Under the pieces are notes generated by a model. It saw only the letters and a list, made by a program, of their open reading frames with translations. It did no database searches and was not told where the DNA came from. A program made the position numbers and the translations under genes. From Microbacterium sp. CGR2 (GTDB lineage Bacteria > Actinomycetota > Actinomycetes > Actinomycetales > Microbacteriaceae), in NCBI RefSeq assembly GCF_003626735.1, contig NZ_RBHX01000002.1:1-64000 (forward strand): a stretch of 64,000 bases of DNA, read 5' to 3'. This document shows positions 50,818-60,200 of the stretch, piece after piece. Positions within the stretch are counted from its first letter, which is position 1. The number at the start of each line of letters is the position of its first letter.

Positions 50818-51999
50818 ATGGGACTAAGCCGCAGTCGCGGGCAGGCTGTGCCGGGCGGGATGGGCCTACGGATGGAGTTGGCGCAGCTTTCAGGCGGGCG
50901 AGAGCAATGGGTCATCTGCGACTCGGACGGTGAGCTCCATGTCGCATCGCTGTGGCTTTCCTCGCTGGTCGATATGAGACGTTCCCCGAACACCATCAAG
51001 CAATACGGTTCCCAGGTAACGGAATACCTCAACTGGACCGCGAACACGTCCGACTGGCGACGCGTGAACCTCGCCCATCTCAGGCTTTGGATGCGAACGC
51101 TCTCGACATCTGACCAGCGAAACGCAACGACCGTGACTAAGTGGATGACGGCATTGCGATCTTTTTACTCCTGGGCGGAGGGCAGCGATCTTCTTCTGTC
51201 GGACGTAGAGCGCCGGATGACCCAGATGAAGTACTTCCCTCCCGGGACGGCGAGTGGCGGCGAGCACGGAAAGAGGCGACAGGTCCTAGTGCCCGAGCTG
51301 CGTCCCGACGACCGTCGGCGGACAGAGGCGGATCCCCAGTGGATCGAGAGCGCTGACGCGCGCGAGCGACTCGAAACCTTGCAGCTCAATCACCGAGATC
51401 GACTCCTGGTGGATCTCATGTACGTCACGGGCATACGTGTGGGGGAAGCTCTCTCTCTATTCACTGCTGATCTACATTTCGGTGGTGGCAGCGCCGAACT
51501 ACGCTGCAACATCCTCGATGGCCACTTCCACATCCGGATGGATAATCCAACCGAGAACGGAGCACGGGCGAAGGGCAAGGGACGGGTTCTGTTTGTGTCG
51601 TCGAGGCTCGTTGACCTATATGTGGACTACATCATCGAGCGGGACGCCATCCTCGGAGCGAGGAACACCAGCAAACACGTGTTTGTCAACCTTTACGGCC
51701 GCGACGCTGACCTCGGGAGGGCGATGACGTACTGGGGCGTGCGAGACGTCATCCAGCGTGTGAGTAGGCGAATCGATTACCCCTTGAGCGGCCCGCATAT
51801 GCTTCGCCACACGTTCGGCACCCGGCTAGCGCGAGGCATCGAAGTGGAGCAACAGCCACTCGATGTAATTCAGGAACTGCTGGGGCATCGGGATATCGGT
51901 TCGACCCGCGTCTACACCCACGGTCTGGAACCTGCCAAGAGAGCGGCACTCGACGCACTCCAAGCACGGTCCATACGCGTAGTCGGGACGAGTGAATGA
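50818..51999 (+). CDS. tnpA: Tn554-type tyrosine recombinase TnpA
   Basis: 393 residues. N-terminal SAM-like core-binding domain (about 40-140: SPNTIKQYGSQVTEYLNW) and C-terminal catalytic domain with Arg207 (TGIRVGEAL), Lys254 (AKGKGRVLF), His327 and Arg330 (HMLRHTFG), His357 (LGHRDIGS) and nucleophile Tyr366 (VYTHG). All six are present, so it is active by sequence. I chose ATG 50818, with GGAGGAG 4 nt upstream; an upstream GTG frame is not protein-like. Its stop overlaps the tnpB start (ATGA). It resembles the first recombinase of Tn554. Confidence 0.93.
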   Translation: MGLSRSRGQAVPGGMGLRMELAQLSGGREQWVICDSDGELHVASLWLSSLVDMRRSPNTIKQYGSQVTEYLNWTANTSDWRRVNLAHLRLWMRTLSTSDQRNATTVTKWMTALRSFYSWAEGSDLLLSDVERRMTQMKYFPPGTASGGEHGKRRQVLVPELRPDDRRRTEADPQWIESADARERLETLQLNHRDRLLVDLMYVTGIRVGEALSLFTADLHFGGGSAELRCNILDGHFHIRMDNPTENGARAKGKGRVLFVSSRLVDLYVDYIIERDAILGARNTSKHVFVNLYGRDADLGRAMTYWGVRDVIQRVSRRIDYPLSGPHMLRHTFGTRLARGIEVEQQPLDVIQELLGHRDIGSTRVYTHGLEPAKRAALDALQARSIRVVGTSE

Positions 52000-54515
52000 G
52001 CCTCGTGGCCGTAGCCCAAGCCTCGGCGTTCAAAGCAGAAGAGCGCACATGGATCGATTTCCTGCGTGAGCGTATTGACCCTGCTTGGCGGCCAGGAGAA
52101 TACGACCACTCGACCCTGACGTTTACGCCGGACATCGGTAACCCGATCACGGCCCTTGGTGCGTGCCGGAAGCCCGGCTGCGGCACTCATCTGACCAGCG
52201 GACACCTGTGTCCTGCCTGCCGTGAGGCTTGGCGGTTGGAGAAAAAGAAGGGCGTGGCCGAATGGGACGAGTGGATACTAACCCCGCGCGTCCGAAAATC
52301 CCGAGCAGCCGGCTGCACGGTTCCGCAGTGTAAACGCGACCACGGCGGGCACGGTCTTTGCGCTTCCCATATCTTGGCTGCGAGGGGTTGGCGGAAGCGA
52401 TCGAACGCGACGGGAAGCGTCGCCGACTGGATCGCCGCCATGAACCCTCAGGGATTCGAAGCACGCGCGATGTGCTTAGCCGTGACGTGCGGGCTGCAGA
52501 ATACGGGCCCTCACGGCCTCTGCGCCATGCACTTGGATCGCTTTCGGCGATGGGCGCGGGAGCACTCGATGGAGGCCTCCGCCACCATGGAACGATGGTT
52601 CTCCCTCGAGGTAGAGGTTCCACTCGACGGCGTCGCAGCGCGAAGCTATGCCGAGGCGACCGCAACGCCCTTTTTCTTGCTCAACGAACCGGTTCGCTCT
52701 GAGTTGCTATACGCGATCCAACAACGTGACATGGCAGGTACGGCGATGCTCGACCCGGTCGCCGTTCGAAGCATGTATAGCGCTCTGCGCAGAAACGAGA
52801 CGGCGTCGCTCGTAGGTCTAGATCAGCTAGGCCTGCCATGGACCCAGTCGAACCGCCGCGGACTGCTTCGGGAAGTTCAGGCTCGAATTGATGGCGCGCA
52901 CCGCAGTTGGTCAGGAACGTCAGTCACGTCTGACGGAGTCATCTATCTGTCTGATCTCGTGCTTCGTCCCGGTTCGAAGGCCCATGGCCTCCACGCGAAA
53001 GTGAATATCTCCGGGATTCACGAGCCCTGGATTCGAGAAACGGTCGCCTCCTGGGCGTACGCCGCAGCGCGGACTTCCAACAAGCTCTTGTTGGTCGCGA
53101 AGGCCTGGACTGTCGTCGACGAGGTGATTCGCGATCGTAGCGCACACGCAGGATCGCTGACCAGAGCCGATATGGATGCAGTGCATCGCCGAATCTTGCA
53201 GCGCTGGCCCACCGCTCAGTATCAACGCAGACTAATGACCGTCGTGAGGGAGGTCTCCGAATACGCTCGGGACAACATGGAAACGCTCGAGGCGTGGCGG
53301 CGGGTTCCTGGTGCCTTCTCCGTGGACAGGGTTCGACACCAGCCAAACGGGATCCTGACGAGCTCGGCCGCGAACGCCGATGAACCGTTCCGATTCGTTC
53401 CGCAGCCTGTTGTCGATTGGGTGATGGATCACATCGCGCTCTACTCGCGTCGCACCGCCTACCAGACCGCCGAAGCTCGCGTCATGATCTTCCTGCAAGA
53501 GCGGTGTGGTCGTCGCACCGGGGAGACTGTCAAACTCAGAAACGACTGCATCAGCTATGACGACGCCGGCGCTCCGTACCTTGAATGGCAGGAAGGCAAG
53601 CCGCCGTACGGCTGGGGGAAGCGTCTTCCAATACACCCGGAAACGCACGATGTGATTCGCGACTGGCAGGCGCTCAAGGTCACAGTGGGGATTGAGTCAG
53701 AGTGGCTGTTCCCGAGCTTTGGCAGGGATGCCGGAGCGAGGCATCGGACGGGATCATTTCTGGCTGAGCGCGTGCGTGAATTCATGGAAGTGATCGCGAG
53801 GGAAGCTCCGTTTAGCTCCTCAGTCCTGGGCGCGGAAGGGAACCTGGTCCATTTCGACGTGAGGACGATAGACCCCTACTCATTCAGGCACGCTTTCGCG
53901 CAACGGCTTGCTGACGCAGAAGATGCGGATGGTCGATCCACAACGCCCCCAGATGTTCTGCAAGACTTCATGGGTCACAAGAGCTTCAACACCACCATGG
54001 CCTACTATCAGGTGACAGCGAAGCGTCGCAAGCGAGCGCTTGCTGCGATCTCCCCTCGCCGCCTCGATATCACGGGCGCAGTTGTTCCGTTCGACAATGA
54101 ACGGGCGGCCTTCGGCAAGCTCGCGGTGTCCTTGGGCACATGCACGGAGCCTGCCAACGTGAAGTCCGGCGGCGAGGCGTGCTTGATCAATCACGCCTGC
54201 GAGTCATGCCCGTTTTTCCTGGTCGACCCGCTTGAGCGCGACGGCATAACTTCGAAACGACTCCATCTGAAGGCGCAGCGCGAGCGATTCAGCTTGATCG
54301 CACCGGGAAGTCATATGGTCTCCCACCTCGAAAATCGCATAGATGACTGCGACCGCATCGTGGAGGGGATCGACAGATACATCGGGTCGCTCCCCGAAGA
54401 CGAGCAGCGAGCAATCCGCGACGCTTTGGACACCATGGAGGATGTTCGGCGCCGCGCATCGGCGCCACGCACTATAGATATTCGCGCAATCCTGCTGGGG
54501 TCAGGAAATGGCTGA
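51996..54515 (+). CDS. tnpB: Large Tn554-type tyrosine recombinase TnpB with Cys-rich ends
   Basis: 839 residues, longer than Tn554 TnpB (about 630). The N-terminus has three zinc-finger-like clusters: CRKPGC..CPAC (about 57-75), CTVPQC..C (about 107-125), and CLAVTC..GLC (about 160-180). The catalytic domain at about 490-680 shows CGRRTGETVKL (Arg), YSFRHAF (Arg-His, with Tyr in place of the first His), MGHKSFNTT and the nucleophile in MAYYQVT. A C-terminal Cys group (CTEPANVKSGGEAC ... CESCPFF, about 716-735) is typical of TnpB homologues. Works with TnpA and TnpC in integration and excision. Confidence 0.9.
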   Translation: MSLVAVAQASAFKAEERTWIDFLRERIDPAWRPGEYDHSTLTFTPDIGNPITALGACRKPGCGTHLTSGHLCPACREAWRLEKKKGVAEWDEWILTPRVRKSRAAGCTVPQCKRDHGGHGLCASHILAARGWRKRSNATGSVADWIAAMNPQGFEARAMCLAVTCGLQNTGPHGLCAMHLDRFRRWAREHSMEASATMERWFSLEVEVPLDGVAARSYAEATATPFFLLNEPVRSELLYAIQQRDMAGTAMLDPVAVRSMYSALRRNETASLVGLDQLGLPWTQSNRRGLLREVQARIDGAHRSWSGTSVTSDGVIYLSDLVLRPGSKAHGLHAKVNISGIHEPWIRETVASWAYAAARTSNKLLLVAKAWTVVDEVIRDRSAHAGSLTRADMDAVHRRILQRWPTAQYQRRLMTVVREVSEYARDNMETLEAWRRVPGAFSVDRVRHQPNGILTSSAANADEPFRFVPQPVVDWVMDHIALYSRRTAYQTAEARVMIFLQERCGRRTGETVKLRNDCISYDDAGAPYLEWQEGKPPYGWGKRLPIHPETHDVIRDWQALKVTVGIESEWLFPSFGRDAGARHRTGSFLAERVREFMEVIAREAPFSSSVLGAEGNLVHFDVRTIDPYSFRHAFAQRLADAEDADGRSTTPPDVLQDFMGHKSFNTTMAYYQVTAKRRKRALAAISPRRLDITGAVVPFDNERAAFGKLAVSLGTCTEPANVKSGGEACLINHACESCPFFLVDPLERDGITSKRLHLKAQRERFSLIAPGSHMVSHLENRIDDCDRIVEGIDRYIGSLPEDEQRAIRDALDTMEDVRRRASAPRTIDIRAILLGSGNG

Positions 54516-55113
54516 GGACGCGGCATCCGCCCTCGCGATGCACCGCGCTCAGGTGTCGCTCGAGAAACGCGCGGCGGTGATCGAGGTGTGTGAGTCGCCG
54601 GTTGCACCGGACCACTTGCGGTCCATCTCGTCCGTAGCGCGAGCCGCCAAGGTCTCGAGGGAGTTCATCCACAGCCATCCAGAGCTTCACGCTCGCGTCG
54701 CCGCAGCCGTCGCCAGCGCACGCAGTCGGCGAAAGATATCTGTTGATGGTGAGCTTCCGACAGCTTCGTTGGGTGTCGCTGAACGGACGACGCTTATTAA
54801 TGCGCTCACCCGCACGAAAGAGGCAAGAAAGAAACTCGAAGCAGAGGTCGCTCAGCTCAGATCCGAGCGCAGAAGAAATCTAGGCGCGAAGCTCGAAGCG
54901 ATGGTAGAACCGTCCGCGACCGAGCGGCTCGCCGAAGCTGCGCTCAACGAGCGCACGCAAGCGGAGAACTCCCGCCTGAAACGGGAGCTTCAGGACGCGA
55001 AAGCACTCATCGTGCAGCTCCGAGAAGACCTCGCGGCAAGTCGACTCGCACTTGCCCAGGCTCTGGAAAGCAGTGGCCACGCCGTACTCGTGACCAATAT
55101 TCGATCCGATTGA
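54508..55113 (+). CDS. tnpC: TnpC-like protein (DUF6262)
   Basis: 201 residues. An HTH-like part (ISSVARAAKVSREFIHSHPEL, about 40-60) and a long coiled coil (about 95-190) match the small third protein of Tn554-type modules, which helps orient and regulate transposition. Start overlaps tnpB by 8 nt, with AGGAA before the ATG. Family name from memory. Confidence 0.85.
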   Translation: MAEDAASALAMHRAQVSLEKRAAVIEVCESPVAPDHLRSISSVARAAKVSREFIHSHPELHARVAAAVASARSRRKISVDGELPTASLGVAERTTLINALTRTKEARKKLEAEVAQLRSERRRNLGAKLEAMVEPSATERLAEAALNERTQAENSRLKRELQDAKALIVQLREDLAASRLALAQALESSGHAVLVTNIRSD

Positions 55114-55163
55114 CGGGTGTCAGCCTAAACCGGCCGACAATTACCGGTGGCACATCTTAGGCG

Positions 55164-55177
55164 GCCCCGCGAGGGGC
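55164..55177 (+). terminator. Weak hairpin after tnpC
   Basis: GCCCC-GCGA-GGGGC, 5-bp stem with a tetraloop, 50 nt after the tnpC stop. A GCCTAA (55123-55128) / TTAGGC (55157-55162) inverted repeat precedes it. No T-run, so termination is uncertain. Confidence 0.35.
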
Positions 55178-55870
55178 GCTGTCCTCCGGACTTGACAAGC
55201 ATTGCAGTAGCGGCCGCGCGACCGAGCTCCGCCTTCGAACTGACTCGCGCCGTGCTCCCGTGGCTCACCGTCGAACTCAGTCCGGCTTCACTCCTCTCTG
55301 ACATTCCTCGGTCGCGTGTCGCCGTCACGCGAAGACGCTGTGCTGATGGAGATCGATGACCGAAGCGCCTCGATTACAACGGTTCGCGTTCACTTCAGGT
55401 CACCTGAACTGGGTGCCTTTGCTCGGTTCTGGCAGACGTTTTCGGGCGACCAGCCTTCCGTGGCCGCCGTAGTGATGAACTCGCTGGTTGCACGGCCTTT
55501 CGGAGGCTCCGCGGGTCGCGTCGAAGTGCGGTGAATGCGTTTTCCACCGCGTCCCGGCAGGTGACGTCGGTCGTGGACGTTGCCCATTCATCGAGAGCGA
55601 CATCTAGGCATGCGCAGGGTGCGGCGACGAGCGCCCGCGCTGTGATCGCATCCTCACGAGAGTCGTTCTCGTCGTTGATCAGCGCAGGCACGAGGAGCGC
55701 TGACCAGGTGAGGTGCGTCTCGAGATCGCGTGCGCGAATGGATGCAGCAGAGTTGATGACGCCTACGCTTGGTCCGCACCGTTCCTGGTCGCTGTCGATG
55801 TGGCCGGCGAGTCCGAGCATGGTCAGGTGACGATGCTTCCGGCGGGTGTGGCGTGAGAGCAGTGGACAGC
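55178..55870. other. Ambiguous region between tnpC and fic
   Basis: No confident gene on the plus strand; short frames near 55200-55530 look like a decayed coding region (AFELTRAVLPWLTVELSP, then MEIDDRSASITTVRVHFRSP). A better frame exists on the minus strand (55395-55820, listed separately). It may be a scar of earlier cargo. Confidence 0.35.
55395..55820 (-). CDS. Hypothetical protein of the element
   Basis: 141 residues if ATG 55820 is used. The middle part reads like a real helical protein (RDLETHLTWSALLVPALIND, VAAPCACLDVALDEWA, CRDAVENAFTALRRD), and the tail is basic. No family recognised, no good Shine-Dalgarno. It is divergent from fic, 100 nt away, so a regulatory link is possible but unproven. 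Could be a chance frame. Confidence 0.4.
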   Translation of the reverse strand: MLGLAGHIDSDQERCGPSVGVINSAASIRARDLETHLTWSALLVPALINDENDSREDAITARALVAAPCACLDVALDEWATSTTDVTCRDAVENAFTALRRDPRSLRKAVQPASSSLRRPRKAGRPKTSARTEQRHPVQVT

Positions 55871-55871
55871 A

Positions 55872-55916
55872 CCTTGGACACTCCCTTGGACAATCCAAGG
55901 GTGTGTTAGGTATCAT
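55872..55916 (+). promoter_or_regulatory. fic promoter with palindromic operator
   Basis: CACTCCCTTGGA-CAA-TCCAAGGGTGTG (55879-55905) is a 12-bp inverted repeat with one mismatch. An extra direct half site CCTTGGACA begins at 55872. TATCAT (55911-55916) lies 6 nt before the ATG, so the mRNA is probably leaderless, and the operator covers the -35 region. This looks like tight repression of fic. Confidence 0.65.
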
Positions 55917-55922
55917 CAGTAC

Positions 55923-57158
55923 ATGTCGCCCGCCCCACGCCTCTACGAAACTTCGCATCCTTGGATTGCCTTCGACTTCCAAACGGGCTCTCTCAGCGAG
56001 ATCGTCTGGGCGCACCTCGGGGAGTCTTTCTCCAAGTGCCAGCACCTCATCGGCGCGCCACTTCAGCCTGGGGTTGCCTGGGACCTCGCTCGTGTGTACA
56101 TGCGGCGCGGGGCACTCGCGTCAGCGGCGATCGAAGGCAACACCCTGAGCGAGGAAGAAGTCAACGACATTCTTGACAACAACAAGAGGCTCCCTGAGTC
56201 GCAGCAGTACCTTGAACAAGAGGTGCGAAATGTGCTCGACGCGTTGACGAGCGTTCGTCGCGAGGTGTGGGAATCTGACGGAGCCTTCCGACTGTCGCCT
56301 GAGTGGATTTTGGGGAAACATCGGGAGCTAATGGCGGAGCTCGATGTTGCAGAGCACGTGAACCCTGGCTCATACCGGGACATCGCTATCGTTGTCGGGA
56401 ACTATCGCGGGGCACCCGCTGAAGATGTCCCTCTGCTAATGGAGAAGCTCTGCTCGTGGATCAACACCATCCTGGATGAGGCTGCTGAGAAGCGGGATTC
56501 CGCTCCTGATCAAGCGTTCTTCCTCGTGTTCTTTGCGGCCACGCTCGCGCACCTCTACCTCGCCTGGATCCACCCGTTCGGAGATGGAAATGGGCGCACC
56601 GCCCGTCTGATCGAATGCGCAATCTTGGCGCACTGCGGATTAGTTCCCTACGTGAGCACCAACCTGCTGTCCGACTACTACAACCGAACGCGTGCACGCT
56701 ACTACGAGAAGCTCGATGCCGCCTCGAGGCGCAACGATGTCGCAGGGTTCGTGGCGTACAGTGCGCTCGGTTTCAGAGACCAACTAAGAGACCAGATTCG
56801 CACAGTGCAGGCTCATCAAAGGGTCGTCGCATGGGTCAACTACGTGCATGAGCGATTCCAGACGGAACCATCGACCGACACCGCGCGTCGCCGCCGCGCG
56901 GTTGTTCTCGCAATGCCTGATGGCGCCGAGCTCACCCGCAAGCAGATTCGTTACCTCAATCCGATGGTTTCGGAGATGTACGACGGAGCCTCCGATCGAC
57001 TGTTTCGCAGAGATATGGGCAAACTAATCGAACTCGAGCTTGTCGATGAAGTATCGCCAGGCCGGTACGAGTCTGGGATTTGGCGGATGGATGCCTTCAC
57101 GCCGCGCCCCGAGTTCGGGGTGTTCGCCCCTGTCCTTGAGCGTGTGTCATCCGACTGA
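55923..57158 (+). CDS. Fic family protein, class II (self-inhibited), with C-terminal winged helix
   Basis: 411 residues. The core motif HPFGDGNGRTAR (His217) matches HxFx(D/E)GNGRxxR, the catalytic loop for transferring AMP or another phosphate group to proteins. The inhibitory helix SAAIEGN with Glu71 precedes the core, so it is class II and can block itself. The N-terminus is the usual DUF4172-like/Fic_N part, and residues ~305-405 (MPDGAELTRKQIRYLNPM ... VDEVSPGRYESG) form a winged-helix-like domain. It sits 70 nt upstream of the TPR-PIN gene on the same strand, suggesting an operon. Target unknown. It could be a regulatory Fic or a toxin. Confidence 0.93.
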   Translation: MSPAPRLYETSHPWIAFDFQTGSLSEIVWAHLGESFSKCQHLIGAPLQPGVAWDLARVYMRRGALASAAIEGNTLSEEEVNDILDNNKRLPESQQYLEQEVRNVLDALTSVRREVWESDGAFRLSPEWILGKHRELMAELDVAEHVNPGSYRDIAIVVGNYRGAPAEDVPLLMEKLCSWINTILDEAAEKRDSAPDQAFFLVFFAATLAHLYLAWIHPFGDGNGRTARLIECAILAHCGLVPYVSTNLLSDYYNRTRARYYEKLDAASRRNDVAGFVAYSALGFRDQLRDQIRTVQAHQRVVAWVNYVHERFQTEPSTDTARRRRAVVLAMPDGAELTRKQIRYLNPMVSEMYDGASDRLFRRDMGKLIELELVDEVSPGRYESGIWRMDAFTPRPEFGVFAPVLERVSSD

Positions 57159-57228
57159 CGTTCCTTCGTCGTGGCGGTCATGGGGATCACCACTCAGCTG
57201 AAAGCACCGTAGTGCAGGGGGTATCCGG

Positions 57229-60200
57229 ATGCTAGATATCGTCGGGACCCTTGTTGGTCCTATCGTCGCGCTCTTCAAATGGTTGACGCTCGACATCCGG
57301 GCTGTCCGGCGCGTGGTCAAGAGAGCCGCGGTCGAGGGCATCATGGTTAATCCACGAGCACTCCGAGACTTGCTCCATGAGACGGGTCTCATCGACGCTC
57401 TCACGAGCAAAGCCGGCCGGGAGCAGGTGAGTGGCTCGTTATTGGAGCTGACGGGCGATGACAAGTCGGCCGCTCGGGTGTTCGAACTCCTTGACGAGGA
57501 GATCACGAAGCGACTGTCTCCCGTCGGGGCCACAATGTCTGCGACTGCGCTGATACGTACCGACATTGTGCGTCTACATGAGACCGTCGAAGCTGCAAGC
57601 GATGACCGAGCGCTGTGGGAGACGCGGCTGGCATCGATGAGGCCACTGCGAGCCGAGACGGCACGTGAGGCGTACCGCACTTGGACAACTATGCCGAGGC
57701 TTGTGCAACTTCTGGACACCGAGGATCGACACAGTATCCTCGTTGCCTGGTCATTACGGGCGCCTGCTTTCTTGCACGATGCTCCGGCGGACGTGTTTGT
57801 GTGGCTAGCCGACATGGCCACGGATGCGGGTGAGAAGAACGCGGCTCTCGGATTCTTGAACGAAGGAATCGATCGGGGGGCGCACCCGCTTGGATACTGG
57901 GAGATCAGACGCTACTGGCTCGAGGCCGAGCTCGACGGAGGTGTGCAAAGGGAGCTGCATGACGTTCGGCACCCGCTTGTAGTCGCACATGGTCTGGAAA
58001 GAGACGGGCGTCTCGACGACGCCGTTCACACGATTCGAGAGTGGCGACCTGTCACGTCACGCGAGCGCGCGACGCGCACATTGATGCTCGCGAAAATCGC
58101 CCAAGGGCGGCGCGACTTCGATCTTGCAATCTCGTTGGCCCGGCCCCTTCACGCAGAGACCGGCAATCCCGCAGCCGCTTTGATTGCGTCGCGTGCCATG
58201 ATCGCACGGCAGACATTCGAACCGTCGGAGCTTCACGAAGACGATCTCGCGGAGGCACTGCGCTTGCTCATCCAGACACGAGACGACATGCGTCGTTGGG
58301 GGGAGGACGCAAGCGAAGTAGTCGCTCTAGCTGTCACCGCTGCGCGACTACTAAACGACCCAAGCCGCGCACTGCAACTGACTGCGGCTGAACCGGAAGG
58401 CGAAGCAACGGTCGAGGAAGCAACGAGCGCACGCCTCCGCACGCTGCGGGCCACCATCCTTGCAGAGAACGGTCTATTCGAACTCGCGAAGGAAATCCTG
58501 GCAGAGGAGGGGATCGACCGGGCTGTCGTATCCAATCTGAGAGCACTGATCGCGGACGGAGAAGGAGACTTCGAGGCGGCCGCCGCATACCTGTCCGAAA
58601 CACTCGAGGGTACGTCTGATTTCGAAGAGAAAGCCCAGATCGCCGTTAGCCTCGCGCACCAAGGCGTACTACACCCGTTTGTTGAACAGCAACGAACCAC
58701 GGGAAACGGGGCTTGGGCCGACCAGCTAACGCTAATCAGTGAGGCATTCGCTGACGTCGAGGGTGGACTCGACCGTCTCAAAGCAGCAGCCCATTCGGAC
58801 CCTCAGTACGGCATTACCCTCAGTCAGGTCTACGGTCGACGGGGTGACCGAGACCTTCAGCGTCAAACACTGCGAGCGGCAGCTACACGCCTACAGGATG
58901 CTGACTGTTGGCTCGTCGTTGCGAGGCTCGAAAAGCAGATGGACCTCATCACTGACGCCATAGATAGTGCTCACCAGGCGCTAGGAGCAGCGCCCGAGTC
59001 GTGGGGTGCGACAGCCCGCACCCACGCCCTCCTCATTGAGCTTTACTCCACTTCCGGCGACTGGGATCAAGCAACGCGCTCCGCGAAGCACCGCGTCCGG
59101 CTACTGCCCGGGGACCAAGCGGCCCTGTGGACCCTAATCACGTGTCAACACAACGCCGGCGAACTCGACGCCGCACTTCGCACTTGGCGTGGTCTGGAGA
59201 GTCGCCAGCGCCCCACCCACAGAACTCATGTGTTGGTGTGGCTTAACCTCTACCAGCAGTTCGGCGAAGCCATCGGAACCCCGGAGGACCTTCGAGACAT
59301 CGCGGCCGAATGGGCCGAAGACGAAGAGATTCGCAGACATATCGTCGGCCTAGTTATATTGCCGGGCCATCGTGACGAAGAAGGCGACCCTTCCACGAGT
59401 GAGGCGAGAGCAGACGGTGAGGTCGGAGGTGATTCACCAGACGTTAGCGAGAGCGAGATTGCTGGACCGTCATCTATCGAAGCAGCTCTGATCGACGACT
59501 ACTTTCGAGACTTCCCGAATGGGGCAATCCGGCGATTGACTCTGGATCTCGAACAGAGCGATTCTATTCTCGATCAACTTCTCGAAGCCGTTGGGACGAG
59601 ACCGGACACCTCTGAGCTCGACGACCAGGTCTTCCGAGGTAATTTCCCCCTCGGCCTCATTTGCCTAGCCCACGGGTCGACTCTCACCGAGGCGGTGATC
59701 TCGCACGCGTCGGGGGTTCGTTTCGTTTCAGACGGGACGGATGAAGAACGTGCTCGCGCGGAAGCTCACCTTGGCGGTGCCGTGGTGGTAGACCTCACGG
59801 CGCTTTTCGCTCTCTCCATACTGCCGGCCGAACTCCGGTCCGCAATGATTGGCGCGTTCTCGCGATTGTCGATCGCTGCGACACAGTTTCGAGACGCAGT
59901 GGACGCGTCCCATGCGATCGGCCGGTTCAACCACGCTGGCCCGTCACTGGGGCGCTGGAACGGACCGGTCGCGCGGCGCTTCCGGGCCGAATCTCATCGC
60001 GTCCTAGATGCTCCGCGCGTCCAAGAGCTATTGAATCTTCTCCGCCCACTTGACCGACTGGCGAGCCCACCGCGCACCGAGGAATCCGACCGCGACGGAT
60101 TCTCTGACGACGTGTGGTTCGCAGCAGCTAACATCGCTGGCTCGACACGGCCGTTGTGGAGCGATGATGCTGCGCTCAACAGAATCGCTGCTCACCTCGG

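Noticed and set aside
50565..50820. tRNA attachment site at the left end
   Set aside because: No tRNA fold is present; the target is the coding sequence of tadA.
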